DNA of 64,000 bases, from NCBI GenBank assembly GCA_023823795.1, contig CP085710.1, positions 646,001 through 710,000 on the forward strand, in the 5' to 3' direction. Shown in pieces: positions 44,471 through 52,926 of this stretch (the stretch's first letter is position 1; the number at the start of each line of letters is the position of its first letter). A model generated the notes under the pieces. That model saw nothing but the letters and a program-made list of their open reading frames with translations, searched no databases and was not told the DNA's origin. The stretch is from Bacillus sp. F19. Lineage in GTDB: Bacteria; Bacillota; Bacilli; Bacillales; Bacillaceae. The position numbers were made by a program, and so were the translations under genes.

Positions 44471-44668
44471 AAAGTCAAACCCGGACTTTTCTGGCGAATT
44501 CTTATCTGCCTGTCGGCGCTGAACAGTCGGCTCCGCTTTTCGTGATGTCTAGCTCCACCTCCTAACCCCTCGGTCAGAACAGATTCCCCGAAAAAGTCAA
44601 ACCCGGACTTTTCCGGTGAATCCTTATCTGCCTGTCGGGGCTAAACAGTCGGTTCCGCTTTTCGTGAC
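44471..44668. repeat. Family D element, two tandem copies
   Basis: Two copies of the ...AAAGTCAAACCCGGACTTTTC...CTGTCGG(G/C)GCTGAACAGTCGG... element lie between dctB and dctP. The second copy includes the CCTCGGTCAGAACAGATTCC part. Confidence 0.88.
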
Positions 44669-44741
44669 CAAAAAGACCAAAAAGAACAATAATACCAAAA
44701 CGAAATGATGTCTAAATTATCAGTTAATATAAAGGTATTCT

Positions 44742-44755
44742 TGTAAGCGCTAACA
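44742..44755 (+). promoter_or_regulatory. cre site (CcpA) before dctP
   Basis: TGTAAGCGCTAACA fits the consensus TGWAANCGNTNWCA at every position. It lies 22 bases before the dctP start, so glucose repression is expected, as known for B. subtilis dctP. Confidence 0.8.
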
Positions 44756-44776
44756 ATAAAAAGAATGGAGGATACT

Positions 44777-46039
44777 ATGAAAATTAACTTTAAGAATTTA
44801 ACGGTTCAGGTCATTATCGGAATTATTTTAGGTATTGCTGTTGGTTTTTTGTTTCCAAGCTTTGGGATTGAGCTGAAAGTTTTAGCGGATGTCTTTATCA
44901 AAATGATTAAAATGGTGATTGCGCCAATTATCTTTTTTACGGTTGTAATCGGAATTGGCAGCATGGGTGACTTAAAGAAGGTCGGAAGAATCGGAGGCAA
45001 GGCCCTCCTGTATTTTGAAATTGTGACGACCTTTGCGCTTGCAATCGGACTTATTGTAGTAGGAATTGTAAAGCCTGGCGAAGGCTTCAACACAGATGCC
45101 GTTGAGGGCGGAGATGTATCTCAGTATACGGAACAGGCAGAAGAAACAAGTCATGGTTTCATTGACTTTGTAGTCGGCATTATTCCTGAGAATGTTGTAG
45201 GCGCAATGGCTGAGGGAGAACTGCTCCCGATCTTATTCTTTGCTGTCTTGTTTGGAATCTCAATGGCCTCTATTGGGGAAAAAGCAAAACCGGTTGTCGT
45301 TTTGTTTGAAAGGCTGACAGATATTTTCTTCGGTGTTGTAAACATGATTATGAAAGTTTCACCATTCGCGGCTTTCGGTGCAATGGCGTACACGATTGGA
45401 CAATTTGGATTAGGATCGCTTGTTGCTCTCGGTAAGCTGATGGGATCTGTGTATATCACCATGTTCCTATTTATCATCTTTGTCTTAGGGGCAATTGCAA
45501 AATATTATGGCTTCAGCATTATAAAATTTATCGCTTTTATTAAAGAAGAGATCCTGCTTGTACTTGGAACATCTTCATCAGAATCCGCACTTCCGAAGAT
45601 GATGGAGAAGATGGAGAAATACGGATGCTCAAAATCTGTTGTGGGACTGGTCATTCCGACAGGCTACTCCTTTAACTTGGACGGCACTTCAATCTATTTA
45701 TCAATGGCGGCCATGTTTATTGCACAGGCATATGGAGTAGATCTCAGTATTTGGCAGCAGCTGACCCTTCTTGGAATTCTGATGCTGACATCTAAAGGGG
45801 CAGCAGGAGTAACAGGATCCGGCTTTATCACATTGGCAGCAACGCTTGCTGCATTCCCGATGATTCCGGTTGAAGGCATCGCCTTACTGCTCGGAGTGGA
45901 CCGTTTCATGTCTGAAGCCCGGGCGATCACAAATCTCATTGGAAATGGTGTTGCAACTGTTGTTGTTTCTAAAATGGAAGATGAATTTCATCCTCCGGCT
46001 GAACACGCTGAACCTGCAAAAATTTCAATTGCTAAGTAA
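44777..46039 (+). CDS. dctP: C4-dicarboxylate/proton symporter DctP (DAACS family)
   Basis: 420 residues from ATG 44777 (GGAGGA 4 bases upstream; an ATG at 44765 overlaps the site). About eight TM segments plus two re-entrant loops. Signatures are the serine-rich hairpin [40 protein letters not shown] and [19 protein letters not shown]. It imports succinate, fumarate and malate with cations. Regulation is probably by DctRS and by the cre site just upstream. A strong terminator follows. Confidence 0.95.
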   Translation: MKINFKNLTVQVIIGIILGIAVGFLFPSFGIELKVLADVFIKMIKMVIAPIIFFTVVIGIGSMGDLKKVGRIGGKALLYFEIVTTFALAIGLIVVGIVKPGEGFNTDAVEGGDVSQYTEQAEETSHGFIDFVVGIIPENVVGAMAEGELLPILFFAVLFGISMASIGEKAKPVVVLFERLTDIFFGVVNMIMKVSPFAAFGAMAYTIGQFGLGSLVALGKLMGSVYITMFLFIIFVLGAIAKYYGFSIIKFIAFIKEEILLVLGTSSSESALPKMMEKMEKYGCSKSVVGLVIPTGYSFNLDGTSIYLSMAAMFIAQAYGVDLSIWQQLTLLGILMLTSKGAAGVTGSGFITLAATLAAFPMIPVEGIALLLGVDRFMSEARAITNLIGNGVATVVVSKMEDEFHPPAEHAEPAKISIAK

Positions 46040-46040
46040 A

Positions 46041-46068
46041 AAAAGCGGAGTTTCCGCTTTTTTTTTGC
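46041..46068 (+). terminator. Terminator of dctP
   Basis: A 9-bp stem (AAAAGCGGA with TCCGCTTTT) with a short loop is followed by a long T run. Confidence 0.88.
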
Positions 46069-46260
46069 GTTTTTTAAAATTTCGTAAATTTATTTAGAAA
46101 TCAATACCATAGAAATATTTTAATAATATTAATACTTTGTAAAGATATTGTAAAAATTAACGACAAAGTCTTTTCGGATTCGACATTAACGTATATACTT
46201 TTTAAGTTGCAAATAAAAGAGAGAAAAACAAAAATATATGGCTCCATGGAGGAATAAGCA

Positions 46261-46881
46261 ATGGCTATCAAAAGAAGAAAAGATAAGTTTTCTGAAATGT
46301 TAAGTCAGATATCTGAGAACTTAAAAGAAACTGGGCAGTATTTTGTTGATTTCAAAATCAATAATGCCAATGATCTAAAAGTATTCTCAGAAACAATTAA
46401 GGATTATGAGTCAAAAGGCGACACGTTTGTTCATACCATCATCATGGAACTGAACAAAGCATTCATTACTCCGATTGAGCGTGAAGACATTCTTCAGCTC
46501 GCAGTGATTATGGACGATGTTTTGGATGGCATCGAACATTCTGCTGCATTGTTTGAAATGTATTCTGTTACACAGCCGACTGACTACATGGTAAAGTTTG
46601 TTGACACAATTAATGAGTGTACAATCGAAATTGCTAAATCAATTGATTTGCTTTCAAACAAAAAGCTAAGCGAAATCCGCACTCATGCTATCCGTTTAAA
46701 AGAACTTGAGTCAAACTGTGATAATTACTTGCGTACAGCTGTGAAAAATTTATTTGCAATTGAAAAAGACCCGATTAAAATCATTCAATATAAAGAGATA
46801 TATGAAACACTTGAAGAGATTGCTGATAGCTGTCAAGGTGTTGCCAACACACTTGAAACTATCATCATGAAGAACGCGTAA
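46261..46881 (+). CDS. ykaA: DUF47 PhoU-like Pit accessory protein YkaA
   Basis: 206 residues from ATG 46261, with GGAGGAAT upstream. All-helical PhoU/DUF47 fold with metal-coordinating acidic motifs: IKDYESKGDTFVHTI and RLKELESNCDNYLRT. Members are encoded with Pit phosphate transporters and are thought to control them at the cytoplasmic face. It is separated from pit by 11 bases, as in B. subtilis ykaA-pit. Confidence 0.92.
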   Translation: MAIKRRKDKFSEMLSQISENLKETGQYFVDFKINNANDLKVFSETIKDYESKGDTFVHTIIMELNKAFITPIEREDILQLAVIMDDVLDGIEHSAALFEMYSVTQPTDYMVKFVDTINECTIEIAKSIDLLSNKKLSEIRTHAIRLKELESNCDNYLRTAVKNLFAIEKDPIKIIQYKEIYETLEEIADSCQGVANTLETIIMKNA

Positions 46882-46892
46882 GAGGCGATATT

Positions 46893-47891
46893 ATGGATAC
46901 TACATTAATTCTTACCATTCTTGTTGTTATTTTTGCCTTAGGGTTTGACTTTATTAACGGATTTCATGATACGGCAAATGCAATTGCAACATCTGTATCA
47001 ACTAAAGCCCTTAAACCAAGACAGGCAATCATCCTTGCATCTGTCATGAACTTCGTCGGTGCAATGACATTTACAGGGGTTGCAAAAACCATCACAAAGG
47101 ACATTGTTGACCCGTTTACCCTGCAAAATGGATCTGTTGTTATATTAGCTGCATTGATTGCAGCCATCACGTGGAATTTAATTACTTGGTATTATGGAAT
47201 TCCAAGCAGCTCCTCACATGCGATTATTGGTTCAATCGCAGGTGCTGCGATTGCTGCGGCAGGATTTAATTCTCTAAACTATTCAGGGTTTTTGAAAATC
47301 CTTCAGGCGCTTATCATTTCGCCGATCTTAGCGTTTATTGTCGGTTATATTATTTACAGTATTTTTAAAGTTGTCTTTAAAAACAATAATCTGACAAAAA
47401 CAAACAAAAACTTCCGTGCGATTCAGGTGGCAACAGCTGCTTTGCAATCTTACACTCACGGTACAAATGATGCTCAAAAAGCAATGGGTATTATCACGAT
47501 GGCCCTTATTGCAGGGAATCTTCAAGACTCAACAGATATTCAATGGTGGGTTCAATTCTCATGTGCACTTGCAATGGGAATTGGTACAAGTGTCGGCGGC
47601 TGGAAAATCATTAAAACCGTTGGCGGAAAGATCATGAAGATTCGTCCAGTTAACGGTGTAGCAGCAGACTTAACTGGAGCAGCCGTTATATTTGGCGCTT
47701 CGATTATTCACTTGCCAGTCAGTACAACACATGTTATTTCATCTTCAATACTTGGCGTAGGCTCTGCACATCGAATCAAAGGTGTAAAATGGGGAACGGC
47801 TAAAACGATGGTCATCACATGGTTCATCACCTTGCCGATATCTGCAACATTAGCAGCGATTTCCTACTTTATATTAAATTTATTCTTTTAA
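46893..47891 (+). CDS. pit: Low-affinity inorganic phosphate transporter Pit
   Basis: 332 residues, about ten TM segments. The two Pit repeats are visible as GFDFINGFHDTANAIATSVSTKAL near the N-terminus and YTHGTNDAQKAMGI / PVSTTHVISSSILGVG further on. It imports metal-phosphate with protons. The operon partner ykaA precedes it and a terminator follows. Confidence 0.95.
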   Translation: MDTTLILTILVVIFALGFDFINGFHDTANAIATSVSTKALKPRQAIILASVMNFVGAMTFTGVAKTITKDIVDPFTLQNGSVVILAALIAAITWNLITWYYGIPSSSSHAIIGSIAGAAIAAAGFNSLNYSGFLKILQALIISPILAFIVGYIIYSIFKVVFKNNNLTKTNKNFRAIQVATAALQSYTHGTNDAQKAMGIITMALIAGNLQDSTDIQWWVQFSCALAMGIGTSVGGWKIIKTVGGKIMKIRPVNGVAADLTGAAVIFGASIIHLPVSTTHVISSSILGVGSAHRIKGVKWGTAKTMVITWFITLPISATLAAISYFILNLFF

Positions 47892-47898
47892 TTAGCAT

Positions 47899-47926
47899 AC
47901 CCTCCTTAACTGGAGGGTTTTTTTAT
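47899..47926 (+). terminator. Terminator of ykaA-pit
   Basis: A 7-bp perfect stem (ACCCTCC with GGAGGGT) and 6-nt loop is followed by seven Ts. Confidence 0.88.
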
Positions 47927-48009
47927 TTAGGAAATTATAGTTTGATAAAATGTTCGTATATAACATGAGGAATGCTAGTGCATGAAGTCTCAAAGCTTAG
48001 AATGGAGCA

Positions 48010-48120
48010 GAAAAACGCCTCCAGCTTAATAAAAGTGCGCGAAAGCAAGTGAATGCCGCAAAAAAAAACGCGCCCGCCTTGAAAAAAGTGCATCAAAGCG
48101 GTGATGGTGCAAAAAAGTTG
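48010..48120. repeat. Two diverged copies of a 53-bp repeat
   Basis: AAAAACGCCTCC...AAAAGTGCGCGAAAGC is followed 53 bases later by AAAAACGCGCCC...AAAAAGTGCATCAAAGC. The copies are about two-thirds alike. There is no gene in 47892-48346 apart from promoter sequence at the right end. Confidence 0.55.
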
Positions 48121-48269
48121 ACTATCTGCTCAGCAGTTTTTTCCTGACGGGTAATGCAGCTTAAAATCATTCACACTTCTTAGGTCCGCTTCCTACCCGA
48201 GCCTCGAAGGAATACAATTTCTCTCCTTCAATAAAGAAGTCGCCTGCGTATTTTTTTACTTGTCTAAAA

Positions 48270-48298
48270 TTGACGAAAAAAATACAGAGTGATACTAT
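48270..48298 (+). promoter_or_regulatory. SigA promoter of the nitroreductase gene
   Basis: TTGACG (48270-48275) and TACTAT (48293-48298) are 17 bases apart. Confidence 0.8.
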
Positions 48299-48308
48299 TG
48301 TTTTAGAT

Positions 48309-48327
48309 GATAGTGAAAATCGTTATC
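48309..48327 (+). promoter_or_regulatory. Fur box
   Basis: GATAGTGAAAATCGTTATC matches the 19-bp Fur consensus GATAATGATAATCATTATC at 15-16 positions. It overlaps the likely transcription start, so repression by iron-loaded Fur is expected. Confidence 0.7.
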
Positions 48328-48346
48328 AATTGGAGGGTAAAAAAAG

Positions 48347-48898
48347 ATGTTTCAACAGCAATCTATTTCAGCAGTAATACGGGAAAGAATCTCAATCAAA
48401 TCAAATTACCTTCCTCTCGAGGTAAAAGAAGAAGATATTGTAATCCTGCTTAATGACGCTGTCTGGGCGCCTAACCATGGTCTAAGAGAGCCTTGGCGGT
48501 TTTTATTTGTAAGCGGAGATCGGAAAGAAGCTTTTATTCAGACTGTTCTTGCATGCTACGAAGCAAAAGCACATGAAAAAGTGAGGTCAAAGCTGGCAGA
48601 CGTTCCTGCATTTTTAGTTGCCATTATGCCTGAAGATCCCCGCCAAAAAATATGGGAAGAGGATTTTGCGGCAATCAGCACCCTTATTCAGAATCTGCAG
48701 CTGCTTGGCTGGGAAAAAGAGCTTGGAATGGTTTGGAAAACGCCAAATCACATCTATGACCCGAAATTCCGCCGTGCCATCGGAGTTCAAAATGGCGAAA
48801 AAATTGTTGGCATTCTGCAGCTTGGCTATTTTGATCCTGCCCTGCATGTGAAAGATAGAAAGCGGACGAATGCATTGGAAAAAATGAGTTCATTTTGA
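48347..48898 (+). CDS. Nitroreductase-family protein, probably iron-regulated
   Basis: 183 residues from ATG 48347 (GGAGGG upstream). FMN-dependent nitroreductase fold: SAVIRERISIKS N-terminal FMN-binding pattern, DAVWAPNHGLREPWRF and GILQLGYFDP. Closest in layout to B. subtilis YfhC. The strong promoter with an overlapping Fur box suggests a role under iron limitation, for example in flavin-dependent iron release; the substrate is unknown. Confidence 0.88.
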   Translation: MFQQQSISAVIRERISIKSNYLPLEVKEEDIVILLNDAVWAPNHGLREPWRFLFVSGDRKEAFIQTVLACYEAKAHEKVRSKLADVPAFLVAIMPEDPRQKIWEEDFAAISTLIQNLQLLGWEKELGMVWKTPNHIYDPKFRRAIGVQNGEKIVGILQLGYFDPALHVKDRKRTNALEKMSSF

Positions 48899-49096
48899 GA
48901 AAGATCTGTGAATAATACTTGGTAAATTCAATGATATATCCCATACTTAAAAAATCTGTATTTTTTTCCTGGCTCGAACCAGGGAAATATGAATAAATAT
49001 CATGACGGCAACTGCAAAATAGAAAAATATCACACAAAATCATAATATTCTCATACTCCGCAAACAATAATAAAAAAGCGATTTTAGGAGAATGAA

Positions 49097-49687
49097 ATGA
49101 ATATATTGATTATTTATGCTCATCCGAATCCGGAAAGCTTTAATGCAGCGATATGTGATGCCGTGGAAAAAGAATTTACAAGCAAAGACTTTCAGGTGAG
49201 AAAAAGAGATCTATATCAGATGAAGTTCAACCCCATTTTGACAGAGGACGACTATACATCCTTTTATCAGGATAAAGTTCCGGCTGATATTCAGGCGGAA
49301 CAGAGTGAACTTATATGGGCAAATATTCTTGTCTTTGTTTTTCCAACATGGTGGGCCGGGATGCCGGCTATTTTAAAAGGGTATTTTGACAGAGTTTTTA
49401 CCAACGGTTTTGCTTTTCGATATTCTGATGAAGGTCCGGAGGGCTTGCTGAAAGAAAAACAGGCACTAATTTTCCAGACTACAGGGCAGCCTGAGAAGTC
49501 TTTGAAGCCCCCGCAATTGACCATGGCCATGCAGGCATCGTTTGATGTTGGTATTATGAATTTTTGCGGAATCGAAACGCTTGCCCACAAGTTTATTTAT
49601 TCGGTTCCATATGTTGATGAAGAGACACGGAAATTTATGCTGAATGAAGTCAAAGAAGTTGTTGAAATGATTGGGAAACAAAAATAA
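49097..49687 (+). CDS. NAD(P)H-dependent flavodoxin-fold oxidoreductase (YwrO/MdaB type)
   Basis: 196 residues from ATG 49097. The N-terminal FMN-binding segment is ILIIYAHPNPESFNAAI, followed by the quinone reductase signature VFVFPTWWAGMPAILKGYFDRVF. Such enzymes reduce quinones by two electrons. A strong terminator lies at the stop codon. The 48899-49096 gap holds a small inverted repeat (CCTGG...CCAGG near 48970) and nothing else I can support. Confidence 0.9.
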   Translation: MNILIIYAHPNPESFNAAICDAVEKEFTSKDFQVRKRDLYQMKFNPILTEDDYTSFYQDKVPADIQAEQSELIWANILVFVFPTWWAGMPAILKGYFDRVFTNGFAFRYSDEGPEGLLKEKQALIFQTTGQPEKSLKPPQLTMAMQASFDVGIMNFCGIETLAHKFIYSVPYVDEETRKFMLNEVKEVVEMIGKQK

Positions 49688-49726
49688 AAAAAGATCTTCC
49701 TGTAAACGGGAAGATCTTTTTTTACG
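49687..49726 (+). terminator. Terminator of the oxidoreductase gene
   Basis: A 14-bp stem (AAAAAAGATCTTCC with GGAAGATCTTTTTT) and short loop is followed by Ts. Confidence 0.9.
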
Positions 49727-49799
49727 CACAGCGTTTATTTTATAGAACTTTCGGCGAGCAAGAGCTGCAAGACTGAGGGATCTCTCTATCATAAGACTC

Positions 49800-50206
49800 A
49801 TGAGACATGCTGCCAACAGTGGCTGGAGTATGATTTCATATGTGAGAAAACCTTTTCAATTACAAACGAAGCAAAAGCACTCAGAACAAATGAAAAAGCA
49901 GCTTATACGTTTCATGCTGCAAGCGGCAAACGCTTGAGGATTGCTCTGGCATGGACAGATTATCCGGGAAATCCATCAGCATCTGTTTCGTTAGTCAATG
50001 ATTTGGATCTTGTCATTAAATCACCTAGCGGAAAAACTTACACAGGAAACGATTTCACTTCTCCATACAACAATCAATGGGATGGAAGAAATAATGCAGA
50101 AACGGTTATTCTGCCAAATGCGGAAGCCGGGGCTTATACGATTGAAGTGCAGGCTTACAATGTTCCGTCAGGCACTCAGGATTTCTCTTTTGCAGTTGTA
50201 CAATAG
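49800..50206 (+). pseudogene. 3' remnant of a KP-43-type alkaline subtilase
   Basis: From about 49850 the frame reads EKTFSITNEAKALRTNEKAA, then RIALAWTDYPGNPSASVSLV, NDLDLVIKSPSGK and WDGRNNAETV, ending at TAG 50204-50206. This is the C-terminal jelly-roll domain of KP-43-like proteases. The protease domain is absent; upstream (49800-49850) only a weak GWSMISY-like trace is seen in another frame. The ATG at 49934 is internal to the domain. The gene tail has kept its terminator. Confidence 0.82.
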
Positions 50207-50213
50207 AACAGAT

Positions 50214-50254
50214 AAAAGGAGCCGCTTCATGCAGAAGCGGCTCCTTTTTTTAAT
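50214..50254 (+). terminator. Terminator after the protease remnant
   Basis: A 14-bp stem (AAAAGGAGCCGCTT with AAGCGGCTCCTTTT) with a 7-nt loop is followed by Ts. Confidence 0.9.
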
Positions 50255-50342
50255 ATTGATGACATCATATCCATTATTGAATTTTTCCAGATTGATTTTT
50301 TTGCAATAAGAGATTGACAGATAAGGAAATAAAGAATATAAT

Positions 50343-50360
50343 TACTTTGAATTCAAGATA
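50343..50360 (+). promoter_or_regulatory. MhqR-like operator 1
   Basis: TACTTTGAATTCAAGATA has a perfect TTGAATTCAA centre and resembles the MhqR box TATCTCGAATTCGAGATA (14 of 18). Confidence 0.5.
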
Positions 50361-50427
50361 TTTTAATTAAAAGTAATTTCCCTGCAAGGTCTGCATATAA
50401 GTTAAAGAGTAAATTTTTTTAAGAATA

Positions 50428-50445
50428 TATCTCGAATTAAAAATA
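50428..50445 (+). promoter_or_regulatory. MhqR-like operator 2
   Basis: TATCTCGAATTAAAAATA has a complete left MhqR half-site TATCTCGAATT and a weak right half. It ends 21 bases before the DoxX start. Confidence 0.5.
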
Positions 50446-50466
50446 ATTGAAAGAAGGATGATCAGA

Positions 50467-50868
50467 ATGTTAGTAGACTTAGGACTTTTACTTATTCGTT
50501 TAGTGATTGGACTTTCGTTCATGGCTCATGGAGCACAAAAACTGTTTGGTTCATTTGGAGGTCACGGCATTAAAGGCACAGGGGGCTTCTTTGAATCCAT
50601 TGGAATTAAACCTGGAGTTGCAATGGCGGTACTTGCGGGCCTGGCTGAGTTTGCTGGCGGAGCTTTTTTTGCAGCAGGCTTCCTTACTCCGCTTGCAGGA
50701 GCTGCATTAGCTGGCACAATGCTTGTTGCGATTGTTAAAGTTCATGCACCAAACGGCTTCTGGGCTGCTCAAAATGGCTATGAATTCAACCTGACTTTGC
50801 TCGCTGTTGCAATTGGTGTAGCTTTAACAGGTGCAGGCGCATATTCACTTGATGCATTAATCTTCTAA
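50467..50868 (+). CDS. DoxX-family membrane protein (MhqP-like)
   Basis: 133 residues from ATG 50467 (GAAGG about 9 bases upstream; an ATG at 50458 is too close to the site). Four TM segments, with IGLSFMAHGAQKLFGSFGGHGIKGTGGFF and GFWAAQNGYEFNL, the usual DoxX signatures. Members such as B. subtilis MhqP and CatD protect against quinones and thiol stress. Two MhqR-like sites upstream support this. Confidence 0.88.
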   Translation: MLVDLGLLLIRLVIGLSFMAHGAQKLFGSFGGHGIKGTGGFFESIGIKPGVAMAVLAGLAEFAGGAFFAAGFLTPLAGAALAGTMLVAIVKVHAPNGFWAAQNGYEFNLTLLAVAIGVALTGAGAYSLDALIF

Positions 50869-50940
50869 ATATAAAAAAAGGAACTCAGCGGTTAACCAGT
50901 TCTGTACAGAGGTGCAAAACAGTATATCGCAATGTAAGTT

Positions 50941-50976
50941 GCCCGCCATTTAGCAGTTAAAATGGCGGGCTTTTTC
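50941..50976 (+). terminator. Terminator after the DoxX gene
   Basis: A perfect 10-bp stem (GCCCGCCATT with AATGGCGGGC) and 10-nt loop is followed by TTTTT. Confidence 0.88.
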
Positions 50977-51146
50977 CTTTATATATTGCGGCAGGTTATT
51001 GGACATTTATGCTAATGTGGAAATATAAGTTATTTCATTAAAAGGATTGTGGAATAAGGAGATAGTGAAACAAGCATCAAAGTACTGAAAAAGTCATGTG
51101 TTGAAAGGAAAATAAATAATTTCATAAGAAAAGGAGACATTTTAAA

Positions 51147-51440
51147 ATGACAACTTCAGAAAAAAATTTAAGGACTTGTAATAAAGGACACAAATATTAT
51201 AAAAGCAGCGATTGTCCAACCTGTCCGACTTGTGAGCAAGAACGTAAACCTGCTAATGGATTTCTTTCATTGCTCTCGGCACCAGCAAGACGAGCATTGG
51301 AAAACAATGGGATCACTTCTTTGCAGGAGCTATCAAAATGCAGTGAAAAAGAGATTTTGCAATTGCATGGTATGGGACCGGCTTCTTTACCTAAACTTAG
51401 GACTGCTATGAAGGAAAATGGGTTATCATTCAGAAACTAA
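51147..51440 (+). CDS. Small zinc-ribbon / RpoA-CTD-like helix-hairpin-helix protein
   Basis: 97 residues from ATG 51147 (AAGGAGAC upstream). The N-terminal 35 residues hold CNKGHKYYKSSDCPTCPTC, a probable zinc knuckle. The C-terminus (PARRALENNGITSLQELSKC, LQLHGMGPASLPKLRTAM) matches the helix-hairpin-helix of the RNA polymerase alpha C-terminal domain. Such small proteins are thought to bind DNA, but no target is known. Confidence 0.82.
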   Translation: MTTSEKNLRTCNKGHKYYKSSDCPTCPTCEQERKPANGFLSLLSAPARRALENNGITSLQELSKCSEKEILQLHGMGPASLPKLRTAMKENGLSFRN

Positions 51441-51511
51441 ACACCAAGAATTAATACTGGAGTATGATATTATTTGATTTTTTTCTTCAAGTAAATATTA
51501 AGATTATTATT

Positions 51512-51542
51512 AATCGTTGATAAATTTTCAGCGATTTTTTTG
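51512..51542 (+). terminator. Hairpin terminator before the PadR gene
   Basis: A 9-bp stem (AATCGTTGA with TCAGCGATT, one G-T) with a 7-nt loop is followed by TTTTTT. Confidence 0.7.
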
Positions 51543-51673
51543 TTTATTACAAACGAACTTTTGTTCCATTTAATAATTTGATCAACGTTCATGCAGTTAA
51601 GTCTGTCACATAATGATGTCACCGTAGAAAATATGCCAATATTTCCTCATTTTGTAGAATGTAAGGAGGATAT

Positions 51674-52003
51674 ATGAAGGATTTAACTGAAATGCTTAAG
51701 GGAGTTCTTGAAGGTGTGGTACTTCAAAAGATTCAATTAGGCGAAACCTATGGGTATGAAATAACTAGGTATCTAAATGAGTTAGGTTTTGATGATATTG
51801 TGGAAGGAACTGTCTATACCATTCTTGTTCGAATAGAGAAAAAAGGGCTCGTGGAGATTGAGAAGAAAAAATCTGAGCTTGGGCCCGCGAGAAAATTCTA
51901 CACACTAAATGCCAAAGGAGAACAAGAATTAAATGATTTTTGGCAACGATGGTCATTTTTAGAAGAAAAAATGAATGAAATAAAGGAGCAAAGAAATGTT
52001 TAA
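51674..52003 (+). CDS. PadR-family transcriptional regulator
   Basis: 109 residues from ATG 51674 (AAGGAGG upstream). Winged helix with the PadR signatures VVLQKIQLGETYGYEITRYL, EGTVYTILVRIEKKGLVEIE and GPARKFYTLNAKGEQEL. It overlaps the DUF1048 gene by 8 bases. PadR-DUF1048-ABC cassettes usually export a drug or antimicrobial peptide, with PadR as repressor. Confidence 0.92.
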   Translation: MKDLTEMLKGVLEGVVLQKIQLGETYGYEITRYLNELGFDDIVEGTVYTILVRIEKKGLVEIEKKKSELGPARKFYTLNAKGEQELNDFWQRWSFLEEKMNEIKEQRNV

Positions 52004-52310
52004 AAAGATGATTCAAGAAAAAAGGGAATTTCGTGCATATCAAAAAAGAGTGAATGAATTACCTGAAGAATACAAAAAGGCTATGAAAGCAATTGAAAAT
52101 TATATGTGGAACTTTGCTAAGGGATCAGGCATGTTGGAGCTTTTAAAGAATATTTTAGAGATGTTCGAGAATAGTGCCAGTGATGGATTAAGCGTACGAG
52201 ATGTAGTAGGAAATGATATAGCAGAATTTGCAGACTCATTCCTAGCCGAGTTTCCAGAAGAAACATGGATTGACAAATTAAGAAAGAAATTAAGAGATTC
52301 TATTAAATAA
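51996..52310 (+). CDS. DUF1048 family protein
   Basis: 104 residues, all-helical, no TM segment. DUF1048 proteins are nearly always encoded between a PadR regulator and an ABC exporter; their role is unknown. The start overlaps padR and the stop is 11 bases before the ABC gene. Confidence 0.88.
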   Translation: MFKKMIQEKREFRAYQKRVNELPEEYKKAMKAIENYMWNFAKGSGMLELLKNILEMFENSASDGLSVRDVVGNDIAEFADSFLAEFPEETWIDKLRKKLRDSIK

Positions 52311-52321
52311 AGGAGCGAGCC

Positions 52322-52738
52322 ATGAATTCAACAGTCCTTGAAATCAAAAATGTAAAAAAGAGTTTTAAAGGAAATGAGGTTTTAAAAGATGTCAATATCA
52401 CTGTGAAGCAAGGTTCCATTTATGCCTTATTAGGGGCGAACGGTGCTGGGAAAAGTACCCTATTAAAAATCGTTACGGGGCTACTTAATAGTGATGGCGG
52501 CAAGGTGACCATTCATGATATTAATGTTGCTGACAATCCTATGGCGGCACAAAAGCTATTTAGTTTTAGTTCACAAAATACCACCGTTGACGGTGTACTC
52601 ACAGGATATGAAAACCTTCATTTGATTGCAAAATTGCGGCATGTGCACAATCCCAGAAAAGTTGCTGAAAGTCTGTTAGATAAGTTTGATCTGACCGAGG
52701 CCAAAGATAAAGCTGTTTCCATGCTATCATTTTTTTAA
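52322..52738 (+). pseudogene. ABC exporter ATPase, truncated
   Basis: 138 codons from ATG 52322 (AAGGAGCG upstream). Walker A GANGAGKSTLLKIV and Q-loop FSSQNTTV are intact. The frame ends at SMLSFF and TAA, exactly where the LSGGxxRR signature should follow, so the signature, Walker B and switch His are missing. The permease gene is also absent. An ATPase without these parts cannot hydrolyse ATP. The cassette appears broken by a deletion or insertion at about 52730. Confidence 0.85.
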
Positions 52739-52926
52739 GGGCGCAAGAGCTATAAAATAATACAAAGAGTCAACCAATTAGTCAAACAAGAAATACTCTT
52801 TCGGTTGTTCAACTGAAAAACCAAGAATCCTGTGTCAACAATGACGTTAGGGTGCTTGGTTTTATAGGACGTGTTTTGGATTGTTTTGGATTTATTTACA
52901 TATGAATAAATTATAGAAAAAAGCAA
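52739..52926. other. Deletion scar with inverted repeats
   Basis: Includes AAACCAAG at about 52816 with CTTGGTTT at about 52855, a terminator-like pair of a type often left by insertion sequences. No gene is present. Confidence 0.35.
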
